Positions 16,866 to 26,191 of a stretch of 64,000 nucleotides of DNA are shown here, piece by piece. The position numbers were made by a program, and so were the translations under genes. Source of the DNA: Bog-756 sp963734395 (GTDB lineage: Bacteria; Actinomycetota; Acidimicrobiia; Acidimicrobiales; RAAP-2); assembly GCA_963734395.1 (NCBI GenBank), contig CAVTGY010000007.1, forward strand, positions 124,001 through 188,000, given 5' to 3'. The stretch's first letter is position 1. Each line of letters starts with the position of its first letter. The notes beneath the pieces were generated by a model, which was not told where the DNA came from, searched no databases, and saw only the letters and a list, made by a program, of their open reading frames with translations.

Positions 16866-17387
16866 GTGACCCAACCCAGTTTCGTGCCCATCGTCGAGGC
16901 CGACCAGGTCCGACCCGCCTACCAGCTGCGGGTACCCAACATCTGGACCCAGTCACGCCCGTCCGAGCTCCGCGGCCCGGCGCAGCCCGCCGGCCTGCAG
17001 CTGGGCAGCCCCGGCCCCGACCAGGGGTTCGCCCTCAAACTGGCCCGGAGGTTCGAGGACCGGTTGGCCCTGGAGGCGGGGGAATCGGGTGAAGACGCCA
17101 TCGCCGGCTGTACCGCGGTGGCCCTGCGTCGATGCTCAAGTTTTGGGAGGGCCCCGGCGGTCTACGACCTCACCTTCGCCTTCACCCTCTGGGGCTTCCT
17201 CGGAAAAGCCCCTGACGACCTGGTCCGGTTCCGGGGTCCCCTGTTCCGATCCGCCGCTCACCAGTACAAGACGGTGAGAGCCATCGCCGACTCGGTGGCC
17301 GACCGCACCCTCCGTCTCACTCCCGAGGAGGTGGCCGAGAGGATCGGGAGCTGGCGGGAGCTGTTGGTCGCAGTGCCGGTCGCCTGA
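16866..17387 (+). CDS. Conserved-looking protein of unknown function in the BCAA operon
   Basis: A 173-residue soluble protein starting at GTG 16866 behind a clear ACGAGGAGG ribosome site, 48 bases after cimA on the same strand. No signal peptide, membrane segment or known motif was recognised. The N-terminal part is proline-rich (residues 12-60). The C-terminal part is helical and rich in Arg and Ala, with two adjacent cysteine positions (one in AGC, one in RRCSSFGR). The codon usage is normal for the region, so it is a real gene. Its place behind cimA hints at a link with branched-chain metabolism, but nothing in the sequence proves it. Confidence 0.6.
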   Translation: MTQPSFVPIVEADQVRPAYQLRVPNIWTQSRPSELRGPAQPAGLQLGSPGPDQGFALKLARRFEDRLALEAGESGEDAIAGCTAVALRRCSSFGRAPAVYDLTFAFTLWGFLGKAPDDLVRFRGPLFRSAAHQYKTVRAIADSVADRTLRLTPEEVAERIGSWRELLVAVPVA

Positions 17388-17417
17388 CTCCGACCCGTTA
17401 GCGAGGGGTGGGTTCCG

Positions 17418-17810
17418 CTAGTGGCCCTTGCGCCACTTGCGTTTGGCCGGCGCTCCGATGGTGGCGCCGGGGACGCCGGTGGCAACCGCGGTCCCGCCGC
17501 CGGTGCTCATCGAGGCCACCGACCTGCCGCTGGAGGCCGGTTGGGTGTCGATCCGCTGGTCATCGCCGTCGTACTTCACCGAGACGTTGTCGGCCAGATG
17601 CGATCCCTGCATGGCCTTTTGAAACAGGTCGGGGAACCGGGGACCCACGTGCTGCTCGCCGTGGTCCTGCCATCGCCGGGGCTGGCTGTTGCCGGTCTCC
17701 TCGCTCGGTTTCCGGCCGGAATCACCGGTCGCCGACGGATGCAATTCAGGCGGGTACCAGTTCCCGTCACTGGCTTGCCACCAGCCTGGCCCCTCGGGTT
17801 TGTCACTCAT
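17418..17810 (-). CDS. Small hydrophilic protein with an actinobacterial GWWQASDGNWYPPE motif
   Basis: A 130-residue protein whose N-terminus reads PGWWQASDGNWYPPELHP. This is the tryptophan-rich module (DUF2510-like) that actinobacteria place at the ends of many membrane and secreted proteins. The rest is polar and disordered, with a basic C-terminal tail (KRKWRKGH). No membrane segment or signal peptide is present. It is transcribed toward the BCAA operon (convergent). Function unknown. Confidence 0.6.
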   Translation of the reverse strand: MSDKPEGPGWWQASDGNWYPPELHPSATGDSGRKPSEETGNSQPRRWQDHGEQHVGPRFPDLFQKAMQGSHLADNVSVKYDGDDQRIDTQPASSGRSVASMSTGGGTAVATGVPGATIGAPAKRKWRKGH

Positions 17811-17951
17811 TCGGTTGCCTCCACTACTCTATGTGGTCAAAATCAATAGCTGCATCCTATCGGGCGATCCGCCGATTGTCAGATATTTTCGACCCGACGG
17901 AGGCCCAACTTGAGGAAATCCGCCTACCTGAGCCCTGAGTAGCTTGTCAGG

Positions 17952-19103
17952 ATGGACCAGCCCGCCTTCGCCCTCACCGACACCCACCGGCAGTTCCGCG
18001 ACACCCTCCGCAAGTTCGCCGAGGATCGGATCGCCCCCAACGCCGCCCAGGCCGATCGGGATGCGGCCTTTCCCCGCCGGTCCTTCGACGCCTGCGTCGA
18101 GCTCGAGCTCCCGTCGCTGGGCATCCCGGCCGCCTATGGGGGAGCAGGGGCCGACATGGTCACCCAGGCGATCATGGCCGAAGAGCTGGCCAGAGTGTGT
18201 GCCTCGACGGCACTAACCATCCTGATCTCCAAGCTCAGCGTTCTGCCGGTCATCAATTGGGGCACCGAGGAGCTCAAGCGCCGGTACCTCCCCAAGGTGG
18301 CGTCGGGGGAGTGGCAGGGGAGCTACTGCCTGTCCGAGTCGGATGCCGGCAGCGATGTCGCCGCCATGGCATCGCGTGCGGTGCGAGACGGCGATCACTA
18401 CCTCCTGTCGGGCACCAAGTACTGGATCACCAACGCCGGCATCTCCGACCTCTACACCGTGTTCGCCTCGACCGACCCGGCGGCGGGGAGGCGGGGAATC
18501 AGCTGCTTCGTGGTCGAGGCCGAATGGGGCGCCGAGGTGGCACCGCACGAGGACAAGATGGGGCTCCGGGGGAGCCCCACGGCGGCGGTCTCCTTCGACG
18601 AGGTCCGAGTGCCGGCCGCCAACCTGGTGGGCGAAGAGGGGATGGGATTTGCCATCGCCATGCACACCCTCGACCGGAGTCGCCCCACCATCGGTGCCCA
18701 GGCGGTGGGCATCGCCCAGGGCGCCATCGACTTCGCCGCCGGCTACATGCAGGAGCGGCGTGCGTTCGGCAAGCCCATCGCCGAGCTGCAGGGATTGCGC
18801 TTCATACTCGCCGACATGGCCATGCGCAACGAGGCGGCCCGCACCCTGATCTATCGGGCGTGCGGCCTGGTCGACGCCGATGACGACGAGGGTGAGCTGA
18901 CCATGATCGGGGCCATGGCCAAGTGCTTCGCCTCGGACACGGCAATGTCGGTGACCACGGACGCGGTCCAACTACTGGGTGGCTACGGGTACACCAAGGA
19001 CTTTCCGGTGGAGCGGTTCATGCGGGATGCCAAGGTGACCCAGATCTATGAAGGCACCAATCAGATCCAGCGTGTGGTGATCGCCAAGAAACTGCTGGGC
19101 TGA
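17952..19103 (+). CDS. Acyl-CoA dehydrogenase
   Basis: FAD-dependent enzyme that introduces the alpha-beta double bond into an acyl-CoA and passes electrons to ETF. The 383-residue length and domain order (N-terminal helices, central beta barrel, C-terminal helices) are standard. Visible signatures: CLSESDAGSDVAAM, KYWITNAG, the FAD-binding AVQLLGGYGYTKDFPVERFMRDAKVTQIYEGT, and the catalytic Glu in YEGTNQIQR. The substrate (short-chain, branched or other) cannot be read from sequence. It stands alone between convergent genes; the 140 bases upstream show no recognisable operator. Confidence 0.93.
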   Translation: MDQPAFALTDTHRQFRDTLRKFAEDRIAPNAAQADRDAAFPRRSFDACVELELPSLGIPAAYGGAGADMVTQAIMAEELARVCASTALTILISKLSVLPVINWGTEELKRRYLPKVASGEWQGSYCLSESDAGSDVAAMASRAVRDGDHYLLSGTKYWITNAGISDLYTVFASTDPAAGRRGISCFVVEAEWGAEVAPHEDKMGLRGSPTAAVSFDEVRVPAANLVGEEGMGFAIAMHTLDRSRPTIGAQAVGIAQGAIDFAAGYMQERRAFGKPIAELQGLRFILADMAMRNEAARTLIYRACGLVDADDDEGELTMIGAMAKCFASDTAMSVTTDAVQLLGGYGYTKDFPVERFMRDAKVTQIYEGTNQIQRVVIAKKLLG

Positions 19104-19131
19104 CCGACGAGTTGGTGAGAGCGCCGGGCCG

Positions 19132-20295
19132 TCATGCGGGTCCGACCGCCCGGTTCTGCTCCGCGCGATGTCGGGTTGCCCATCCCGGGCCCCTGATCAC
19201 GTAGGAGAGTCGTTCCCTCCAACTGGTCGAGCTGGCCACGTCGTGGATCATGTCCGCATACTCGTGGCCGGCGATCTTCCCCACGTTGAAGCTGTCGATG
19301 TTCTTGGTCAGTCCGTAGACGGCACGGTTTCGCTCGGGCTCGAAGGTGCCGAAGAGCCGGTCCCACACGATGAGGATGCTCCCGTGGTTGCGATCGAGGT
19401 ACTCAGGGTTGGAGCCATGGTGGACGCGGTGGTGCGAAGGGGTGTTGAGCACCGCCTCGGGTGCGCCAAGCCGGCCAATGGTCTCGGTGTGGATCCAGAA
19501 CTGGTAGAGCAGGTTGACGCCGCGGGCGGTCATGATCAGTTCCGGCGCGACGCCTAGCAGGCACAGGGTGCCGTAGGGCAGTGAGGTCCCCAGGGCATCG
19601 GCCACCGGCTGGCGCAGGGCGGTCGACAGGTTGTAGCGCTCGCTGCTGTGGTGCACGACATGCAGGGCCCACATGAAGCGGCTCTCGTGCATGAACCGGT
19701 GATTCCAGTAGTAGATGAAGTCCCACCCCACGATGGCCAGGGCCATCGCCGCCGGTCCGGTGCCCAGGGCCGGCAGGACCCGGTGCCGCCACATCCGCTC
19801 GGGAGCGGTGAGCGAAGCCCAGGTGGTGGTGATCGCCACCCCGCCGATGGCCACCGCGGCGGCGCCGCCGGCCGAGGCGATCCGCCGAGCCCGCCGCGCC
19901 CGTCGCGCCCGTCGATCACCCGACGCTCGGTCCACCGCCCACTGCCGGTCATCGTCTTCGCCGAGGTGTTCGGGATGGGCGGACCGACGGGCCACCAGGT
20001 CGGCGGCGGTGGTGGCGACCGCCGCGCCGACGGCCGCCCCGACCACCATTCTCCCGTAGCGACCGCGTCCGAAGGTGAGCGGGCGGAGCAGTCTCGGCAC
20101 CACCAGCGGGGCCACCAGGCTCCCCACTCCCATGGCCAGGCTGGCTACCGTGTCCCTCCGCTCGTAGTCGCCCGAGGACGGTCCGAGGACGGCCGCCCGC
20201 CGGCGGAGCCACAGGTACTCGGCGGCCATGCCGGCGAAGTAGAACGGCACCGCCAGCACGGTGAGATCCGGCGGGTCACGGTGGTGGTCACCCAC
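19132..20295 (-). CDS. Sterol desaturase / fatty acid hydroxylase family membrane protein
   Basis: Integral membrane di-iron enzyme family. The histidine clusters expected for the metal site are present: HRFMHE, HVVHHSS and HRVHHG, separated by hydrophobic segments. The N-terminal third (about residues 1-160) has extra membrane spans and an Arg/Asp-rich loop. GTG 20295 (8 bases after GAGG) is preferred; GTG 20304 is an alternative adding 3 residues. The gene lies downstream of an SDR gene on the same strand and probably shares its message. The substrate (sterol, alkyl lipid or carotenoid) is unknown. Confidence 0.85.
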   Translation of the reverse strand: MGDHHRDPPDLTVLAVPFYFAGMAAEYLWLRRRAAVLGPSSGDYERRDTVASLAMGVGSLVAPLVVPRLLRPLTFGRGRYGRMVVGAAVGAAVATTAADLVARRSAHPEHLGEDDDRQWAVDRASGDRRARRARRARRIASAGGAAAVAIGGVAITTTWASLTAPERMWRHRVLPALGTGPAAMALAIVGWDFIYYWNHRFMHESRFMWALHVVHHSSERYNLSTALRQPVADALGTSLPYGTLCLLGVAPELIMTARGVNLLYQFWIHTETIGRLGAPEAVLNTPSHHRVHHGSNPEYLDRNHGSILIVWDRLFGTFEPERNRAVYGLTKNIDSFNVGKIAGHEYADMIHDVASSTSWRERLSYVIRGPGWATRHRAEQNRAVGPA

Positions 20296-20321
20296 GGCTC
20301 CCACCTCGGGGCATCAGCCGG

Positions 20322-21119
20322 TCACTGCCGGCCAGAGGTCTGGGACGCCACATACTGGGCCGCTCCTGCCAGGAAGCCGGCGACGTCGCCCGCCTTACCC
20401 GATGCCAGGTCGGCGAAGAACCCCGGCACGTACACCTGCACGGCGTCACTCTCGAGCGCATCGAAGACACCCGAGACCAATTCGCTGACCGGTACCGGCT
20501 CCAGCGCGGCAATCACCGGATCGTTGTCGGGCAGGGAGAACAGCTCGGTGTCGACCAGACCCGGATAGACGATGAGCACCTTGATGCCGGTCTGCCAGAG
20601 ATCGATGGCCATCGACTCGCTGAAGGCGGTCACCGCGGCCTTGGACGCGACATAGGCGGCCTCACCGGGCGAGCTCAAGGTGGCGGCGACCGAGGAGACG
20701 TTGATGATCCGTCCACTGTCCCTCTCGAGCATGTGGGGGAGGAGGGCCAGGGTGAGCCGCACCGGGCTGAAGAAGTTGAGTTTCATCACCGACTCGACCG
20801 TTGCCGGGTCCAACCGGCTGACCTGGCGCCGCTTGGGGATGCCGGCGTTGTTGACCAGGATGTCCACGCCGCCGAGCTCCTTGACGGCGTCGGATGCCAG
20901 CCGATCGACAGCGGCCGGATCGGACAGGTCGGTGATCCACCGTCGCGAATCGGGCGAGTGTTCCCGGCAGCGGGCCAGCACCTCGTCGAGCCGATCCGCT
21001 CGACGGGCACAGATGCCCACCACCGCCCCTCGCCGAGCGAACTCCTCGGCCAGTCCCGCCCCGATGCCCGAGGACGCGCCAGTCACCAGTACCCGCTGAC
21101 CGCTGATGTCGGTGCCCAT
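20322..21119 (-). CDS. Short-chain dehydrogenase/reductase
   Basis: NAD(P)-dependent oxidoreductase of 265 residues. The cofactor motif is TGASSGIGAGLAE, the NNAG motif follows (LVNNAGIP), and the catalytic Ser-Tyr-Lys set is in NVSSVAATLSS and YVASKAA. ATG 21119 has an ideal AAGGGGG ribosome site; an upstream in-frame start lacks one. A C-terminal segment mentions no membrane span but is rich in Ala and Gly. It is followed by the sterol-desaturase-like gene at 26 bases distance, suggesting joint action on a lipid, which is inference. Confidence 0.88.
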   Translation of the reverse strand: MGTDISGQRVLVTGASSGIGAGLAEEFARRGAVVGICARRADRLDEVLARCREHSPDSRRWITDLSDPAAVDRLASDAVKELGGVDILVNNAGIPKRRQVSRLDPATVESVMKLNFFSPVRLTLALLPHMLERDSGRIINVSSVAATLSSPGEAAYVASKAAVTAFSESMAIDLWQTGIKVLIVYPGLVDTELFSLPDNDPVIAALEPVPVSELVSGVFDALESDAVQVYVPGFFADLASGKAGDVAGFLAGAAQYVASQTSGRQ

Positions 21120-21208
21120 GTTCCCCCTTGGTTCTCGGATGCTCCCCACCGCATGCTAGGCACACCGGCGAAGGTCGGGTGCCGTGGTGGTTTGACCGGC
21201 CGGATGAG

Positions 21209-22348
21209 TCAGTGTTGCTGGGTGATGGTGACCGTGAAGCCAGGGAACTGCCCGGGTTGGGGTGTCGGGACGGTGGACTGGCCTTTCCCGTAGAACTGAT
21301 TCTGCAGTTGGAACACGGTGTAGAACTGCACGATCGGCCAGAACTGTGCCGCAGGAAGGTCGGACTTCTGGCATCCGTTGATCCCGAGCTTGGCCAACGA
21401 GGCCGACACCAGATGGCTGGCCACCGCGTAGCTGATCAGACCACCGCCCTCCCGGATGCCCACGCAGATGTCGGTGTAGGTGTTGTGACCCTCACCGCTG
21501 ATCTCCACCAACGATTTGGGACCCGGGAACGAGTCGTAGGTGCGCTTCACCGAGGCCGGGGGGACCACCTGATCTCCCTCGGCGCCGATCAGCATCACCG
21601 GTTTGCTCGACGGGGTCCCGGCCGGACCTTCCGGGGCCCAGCCGACCGCCGTGCTCACCCGGGCTCTGTTCAATGCGTCGAACGCGGTTTGACCGCCGGC
21701 GGAGTGACCGACCGCGGCGACCCGGTTGGGGTCGGCGACGCCGTGGAGGATCGAGGTCGCCGACGCAGAGGCCTGCATGGTGGCGAGGAGCGAAGACTGC
21801 ATGATGGCGCTGTCATCGGCGGCGGTCGGCTTGCCCTTGTACCCGAGCGCCTGGGCGGCCAGCCCGCGCTCGAGATAGTCCGCGCTGACCACCACATAGC
21901 CCCACGACGCGATGCCAACCAGCAGGTTCGAATAATAGAGCCTCTCGCCGCCGTAGCCGTGGCTGAACAGGACGACCGGATAGGGTCCCTTGGCCGACGC
22001 CGGCGCCTCGGAATAGGCCGCCAGGGTGGTGGTGGTGTTGTACTTGGCGGGCAGGATGCCCTGCAGCGCGGCGGGGAGGGTGGAGGCCTCGGTGTAGCTG
22101 AAGGGCGGATGGCCGGCCACCGTGTCGGGATCGGCCGGGTAGTACACGGTTGCCAGTCGTTCACCGAACACCGGTCCGGCCGAACCCAGGTCGATGGTGG
22201 TCACCCCGACCGGATCCGGCCCCGGGTGCTGGTAGGGAGGAGGAGGGAGCGCCGACGTGGTCGTCGAAGCGCTGGTGCCCGACGAGCACCCGCCCGCCAC
22301 CACCAGCAGTGCCACGGCAACCGTGCCCACCAGCCTGATTGATTTCAT
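21209..22348 (-). CDS. Lipoprotein alpha/beta hydrolase
   Basis: Cell-surface hydrolase of 379 residues. The ATG at 22348 follows a GGGGGAGG ribosome site. The N-terminus is a lipoprotein signal (LLVVAGGC lipobox), followed by a Ser/Thr/Pro-rich linker. The hydrolase fold resembles the PAF-acetylhydrolase / dienelactone hydrolase group: VVLFSHGYGG oxyanion region, nucleophile in AAVGHSAGGQTAFD, and late GEGHNTY with the catalytic His. It probably cleaves esters outside the membrane. It is divergent from the thiolase gene, and a KstR-type palindrome lies in the shared 188-base intergenic region. Confidence 0.82.
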   Translation of the reverse strand: MKSIRLVGTVAVALLVVAGGCSSGTSASTTTSALPPPPYQHPGPDPVGVTTIDLGSAGPVFGERLATVYYPADPDTVAGHPPFSYTEASTLPAALQGILPAKYNTTTTLAAYSEAPASAKGPYPVVLFSHGYGGERLYYSNLLVGIASWGYVVVSADYLERGLAAQALGYKGKPTAADDSAIMQSSLLATMQASASATSILHGVADPNRVAAVGHSAGGQTAFDALNRARVSTAVGWAPEGPAGTPSSKPVMLIGAEGDQVVPPASVKRTYDSFPGPKSLVEISGEGHNTYTDICVGIREGGGLISYAVASHLVSASLAKLGINGCQKSDLPAAQFWPIVQFYTVFQLQNQFYGKGQSTVPTPQPGQFPGFTVTITQQH

Positions 22349-22422
22349 GATCCTCCCCCGGTCCGACCGCAGCCACGTGGGTGCAGCCGGGTCGGACAGC
22401 ACTGTACTGCGGCGGGATTTAG

Positions 22423-22436
22423 TAGAACCGGTTCTA
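22423..22436. promoter_or_regulatory. KstR-type operator, site 1
   Basis: TAGAACCGGTTCTA is a perfect 14-bp palindrome matching the KstR (TetR family) consensus TnnAACnnGTTnnA known from mycobacteria and rhodococci. It lies between the divergent lipoprotein hydrolase and thiolase genes, about 100 bases upstream of the thiolase start. Two related sites occur at 26069 and 29354 before other lipid-catabolic genes. The regulator itself is not in the window. Confidence 0.65.
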
Positions 22437-22536
22437 TACTGGGCCAGCGGTGTCCGGTCCGGCTCTCGTCTGATCTGCACCCACCAATGTCGAAACTGAG
22501 CTCGATACGAGCCTGATACCTCCAAGGGGGACACCC

Positions 22537-23696
22537 ATGGCCCAGCCGGTGATCGTCGAAGCGGTGCGTTCCCCGATCGGAAAGCGCAATGGTTGGATGG
22601 CCGGGTTCCACGCCGCCGAGTTGTTGGGCAACGTGCAGGTGGAGCTGGTCAAGCGGGCCGGGGTCGACCCCGGCGCCGTCGAACAGATCGTCGGCGGCTG
22701 CGTGACCCAGGCCGGGGAGCAGGGCTCCAACGTGACCCGGAACGCCTGGCTGAGCCAAGGCCTCCCTTATGAAGTGGCGGCCACAACCGTCGACTGCCAG
22801 TGCGGCTCGGCCCAGCAGGCCAACAACTTCGTGGCCAACCTGATCAGCGCCGACGCCATCGACATCGGCATCGCCTGTGGCGTGGAGGCGATGAGCCGGG
22901 TCGGTCTCGGTGCCAACGTCTTCAACGGACCCGGCAGTTCGAGGCCGGACGACTTCCCCTGGGACATGCCCGACCAGTTCGGTGCAGCCGAGCGCATCGC
23001 CAAGAAGTACGACATCACCCGCGACGATGTCGACTGGCTCGGCTTCGAGTCACAGCGCAAGGCCGCAGTGGCGGTGACCGAAGGTCGCTTCGATCGAGAG
23101 ATCGCACCCCTCGAGGCCCCGGTGCTCGGGGCGGACGGCCCGACCGGTGAGAAGACCCTGATCGCCAGAGACCAGGGTCCCCGTGAAACCACCCGCGAAG
23201 GCCTCGCCGGTCTCAAGCCCGTACTGCCGGACGGGATGCACACCGCCGGGAACAGCTCGCAGATCTCCGACGGCGCCGCCGCCGTTCTGTGGATGTCGGA
23301 GGGCAAGGCGGGGGAACTGGGTTTGCGACCGCGGGCCGCATCGTGGCCCAAACCCTGGTCGGGTCCGATCCCTACTACCACCTCGACGGTCCCATAGCCG
23401 CCACCGCCGACGTGTTGCGCAAGGCGGGAATGACCATGGCGGACATCGACCTGTTCGAGGTCAACGAGGCGTTCGCCTCGGTGGTCATGTCCTGGGGCAA
23501 GGTCCACGAGGTCGACTGGGACAAGGTCAACGTCAATGGCGGTGCCATTGCCCTCGGCCATCCGGTGGGTTCGACCGGCGCCCGGCTGATCACCACCGCG
23601 CTCCACGAACTGGAACGAACGGACAAGCAGCTGGCCCTCATCTCGATGTGCTGCGGCGGCGCCCTGGCCACCGGCACCATCATCGAGCGAATCTGA
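22537..23696 (+). CDS. Acetyl-CoA acyltransferase (thiolase), interrupted by a frame break
   Basis: Catalyses the last step of beta-oxidation, thiolytic cleavage of 3-oxoacyl-CoA. The nucleophilic cysteine is in VDCQCGSAQQANNF (near residue 90). The C-terminal NVNGGAIALGHPVGSTGARL and CCGGALATGT complete the active site. The frame shifts near 23336 (GCGGGCC|GCATC), where one base appears to be missing from a C run; restoring it gives a 386-residue protein of normal length. The gene follows a KstR-type palindrome. FadA5-like steroid thiolases belong to this family, but substrate cannot be assigned. Confidence 0.88.
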
Positions 23697-23752
23697 CCGA
23701 CCGGCGCCCATGCAGTGGCGGAACCACCGCTGGGTCAGGTAGAAGGGGGTGA

Positions 23753-26071
23753 GTGCCCTCTCCGACCAAGACACGTTCCCGCCTCCTCCTCACTGTGGCG
23801 GCTGTCCTGTTGGTGGTGACCGCAGTGTGTGGGTCGCCGGCGGGGAGCGTCGGGGCCGAGGGGTCTACCGGTTCGTCGGCGGCGAGACCCTCGGCGGTGG
23901 CGGCCTCCGACTGGACCAGCTTCGACCAGAATTCCCTTCGCACCGGTGTCGATGCTTCCGGCAATTCCTTCTCACCGGCCACCAAGGCCTGGACTTCGCC
24001 GATCTTCGACGGTCAGCTCTACGGCCAACCCCTGGTGGCGACCGGGCGGGTCTTTGCCGCCACCGAGAACGACACGGTCTACGCCCTGGCCGCCGACACC
24101 GGTGCGCTGCTGTGGTCCACCCACCTGGCGACGCCGGTGCAGTCATCCGCCCTCCCATGCGGTGACATCGGCCCCACGGTCGGGATCACCTCGACGCCGG
24201 TCATAGACACCGCCAACTCGGAGATCTTCGTGGTGGCCGACGAGGCCGCGGCGCCGATTGCCTCCCACCACTTGATCGGACTGAATATCTTCACCGGCGC
24301 CGTCGTCCTTGACGAGGTGATCGATCCACCCGGCACCGATCCCGCCGCGCACCTCCAACGGACCTCGCTTGCTCTCGACCGGGGCAACGTCATCATCGGA
24401 TTCGGCGGGAACGCCGGTGACTGCAGCGACTACCACGGACTGGTGGTGTCCGCGCCCGAGAACGGTTCGGCACCGACCACCTTCGTGGTGGCCAACCTCC
24501 CGGGAGACAGCCAGGGGGCGGTGTGGATGGGCGGCGCGGCTCCGTCCATTGATGCACAAGGCAACGTATGGGTGTCCACCGGGAACGGTGACTTCAGTTC
24601 GTCCGGCGACCCGTACGACGACAGCGACGGGGTGCTCGAACTGAGCCCATCCATGAAGCTGCTCGATTACTTCGCCCCGTCGCAGTGGTACACCGAGAAC
24701 GGGGAGGACTTCGATCTCGGCTCGACCGCCCCGGCGCTCCTTCCCAACGGCCTGGTCTTCCAGGTGGGCAAGTCCTTCACCGCCTACACCCTCCGCCAAT
24801 CGGGACTCGGACATGTCGGCGGGCAGCTGCACTCGACGCCCGACTTCTGCGAAAACGACCCCGACGGCGGAGCCGCTGACCTCAACGGAACCCTGTTCGT
24901 GCCCTGTTCGGACGGGCTGAGGGCGGTCACTCCGACCGCCGGGTCGGCGCCCACTGCACAGTGGAAGACGTCGAGCGGTGCCCACAACTCACCCATCGTG
25001 GCCGGCGGTCTGGTCTGGTCGATCGGCGGAGACACCCTCTACGCCCTCGACCCGGCGACCGGCAATGCCGTCCAGCAGTTCGTGATCGGCTCGGCGGCGT
25101 CGCACTTCCCCTCGCCCTCGGCCGCCGACGGGCTGGTGCTTGCGCCCGCCACCGATCACATCGATGCGTTCAAAGGACCTGGCGGGTTGCCCTCACCGCC
25201 GTCGCCGACGCCCCCGACGCCGTCACCTCCTCAGCCTGGGTACTGGCTGGTGGCCAGTGACGGAGGCGTGTTCTCCTTCGGTGGCGCCGGTTTCCACGGA
25301 TCCACCGGTGCGATGTCCCTCAACAAACCCATCGTGGGCATGGCATCGACCCCGGACGGCGGCGGCTACTGGCTGGTGGCCAGTGACGGAGGGGTGTTCT
25401 CCTTCGGGGACGCCACCTTCCACGGGTCCACTGGGGCCATCTCCCTCAACAAACCCATCGTGGGCATGGCATCGACCCCGGACGGCGGTGGCTACTGGCT
25501 GGTGGCATCCGACGGCGGGGTGTTCTCCTTCGGGGACGCCACCTTCCACGGGTCCACTGGGGCCATCTCCCTCAACAAACCCATCGTGGGCATGGCATCG
25601 ACCCCGGACGGCGGTGGCTACTGGCTGGTGGCATCCGACGGCGGGGTGTTCTCCTTCGGCGACGCCACCTTCCACGGGTCCACTGGGGCCATCTCCCTCA
25701 ACAAACCCATCGTGGGCATGGCATCGACCCCGGACGGCGGTGGCTACTGGCTGGTGGCATCCGACGGCGGGGTGTTCTCCTTCGGGGACGCCATCTTCTA
25801 CGGGTCCACCGGGGCCATCGCACTCAACCGGCCGATGGTGGGCATGGCATCGACCCCGGACGGCGGTGGCTACTGGCTGGTGGCATCCGACGGCGGGGTG
25901 TTCTCCTTCGGGGACGCCGTCTTCGAGGGATCGACCGGTGGGATTGACCTCAATCGTCCGGTGGTGGGCATGGCGGCGGACCCGGCCGTCTTCACCGCAC
26001 CTCTGCCTCCGGCCCCTCTGTCCGCTCGTCGCGTCCCCCCGATTTGGAGCACCGCCTTCCCCCCAAAGTAG
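23753..26071 (+). CDS. Secreted protein with PQQ-like beta-propeller and six 42-residue repeats
   Basis: A 772-residue exported protein. A Sec-type signal (LLLTVAAVLLVVTAV, then an Ala/Ser-rich region) leads into a PQQ/quinoprotein-like beta-propeller (about residues 55-470) with motifs such as VYALAADTGALLW and LYALDPATGNAV. A proline-rich linker (SPPSPTPPTPSPPQP) follows. Then come six near-identical 42-residue units of the type GYWLVASDGGVFSFGDA...LNKPIVGMASTPDGG. Such units probably build a second propeller-like domain. GTG 23753 follows an AGAAGGGGG ribosome site. A sister set of repeats ends the cysteine-rich protein at 34003. No catalytic residues were identified; cell-surface binding is a guess. 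Confidence 0.8.
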   Translation: MPSPTKTRSRLLLTVAAVLLVVTAVCGSPAGSVGAEGSTGSSAARPSAVAASDWTSFDQNSLRTGVDASGNSFSPATKAWTSPIFDGQLYGQPLVATGRVFAATENDTVYALAADTGALLWSTHLATPVQSSALPCGDIGPTVGITSTPVIDTANSEIFVVADEAAAPIASHHLIGLNIFTGAVVLDEVIDPPGTDPAAHLQRTSLALDRGNVIIGFGGNAGDCSDYHGLVVSAPENGSAPTTFVVANLPGDSQGAVWMGGAAPSIDAQGNVWVSTGNGDFSSSGDPYDDSDGVLELSPSMKLLDYFAPSQWYTENGEDFDLGSTAPALLPNGLVFQVGKSFTAYTLRQSGLGHVGGQLHSTPDFCENDPDGGAADLNGTLFVPCSDGLRAVTPTAGSAPTAQWKTSSGAHNSPIVAGGLVWSIGGDTLYALDPATGNAVQQFVIGSAASHFPSPSAADGLVLAPATDHIDAFKGPGGLPSPPSPTPPTPSPPQPGYWLVASDGGVFSFGGAGFHGSTGAMSLNKPIVGMASTPDGGGYWLVASDGGVFSFGDATFHGSTGAISLNKPIVGMASTPDGGGYWLVASDGGVFSFGDATFHGSTGAISLNKPIVGMASTPDGGGYWLVASDGGVFSFGDATFHGSTGAISLNKPIVGMASTPDGGGYWLVASDGGVFSFGDAIFYGSTGAIALNRPMVGMASTPDGGGYWLVASDGGVFSFGDAVFEGSTGGIDLNRPVVGMAADPAVFTAPLPPAPLSARRVPPIWSTAFPPK
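25238..25993 (+). repeat. Six tandem 126-bp coding repeats
   Basis: Units start at about 25238, 25364, 25490, 25616, 25742 and 25868 and encode 42 residues each. Units 2 to 4 are almost identical at DNA level, including third codon positions, which points to recent duplication or gene conversion. The last unit is more diverged. Confidence 0.9.
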
Positions 26072-26082
26072 AATGTGTTCTA
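26069..26082. promoter_or_regulatory. KstR-type operator, site 2
   Basis: TAGAATGTGTTCTA is a 14-bp imperfect palindrome with one departure (AAT for AAC) from TnnAACnnGTTnnA. The outer arms GTAGAA/TTCTAC are perfect. It overlaps the end of the repeat protein and lies about 110 bases before the enoyl-CoA hydratase start. Confidence 0.55.
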
Positions 26083-26191
26083 CCTGGCTGGATCGCCGCT
26101 TCGTGTCGGCTCCTCCACATCGATCTGCGGCGCCGACGTGCGCCCGGGCCACCGGATGGCCAAGGTCCGGCCCGAAAGGAAGGGAGCACAC

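Noticed and set aside
25238..25993. Possible CRISPR-like array from regularly spaced repeats
   Set aside because: The 126-bp units are in-frame coding repeats without variable spacers, and no cas genes are present.
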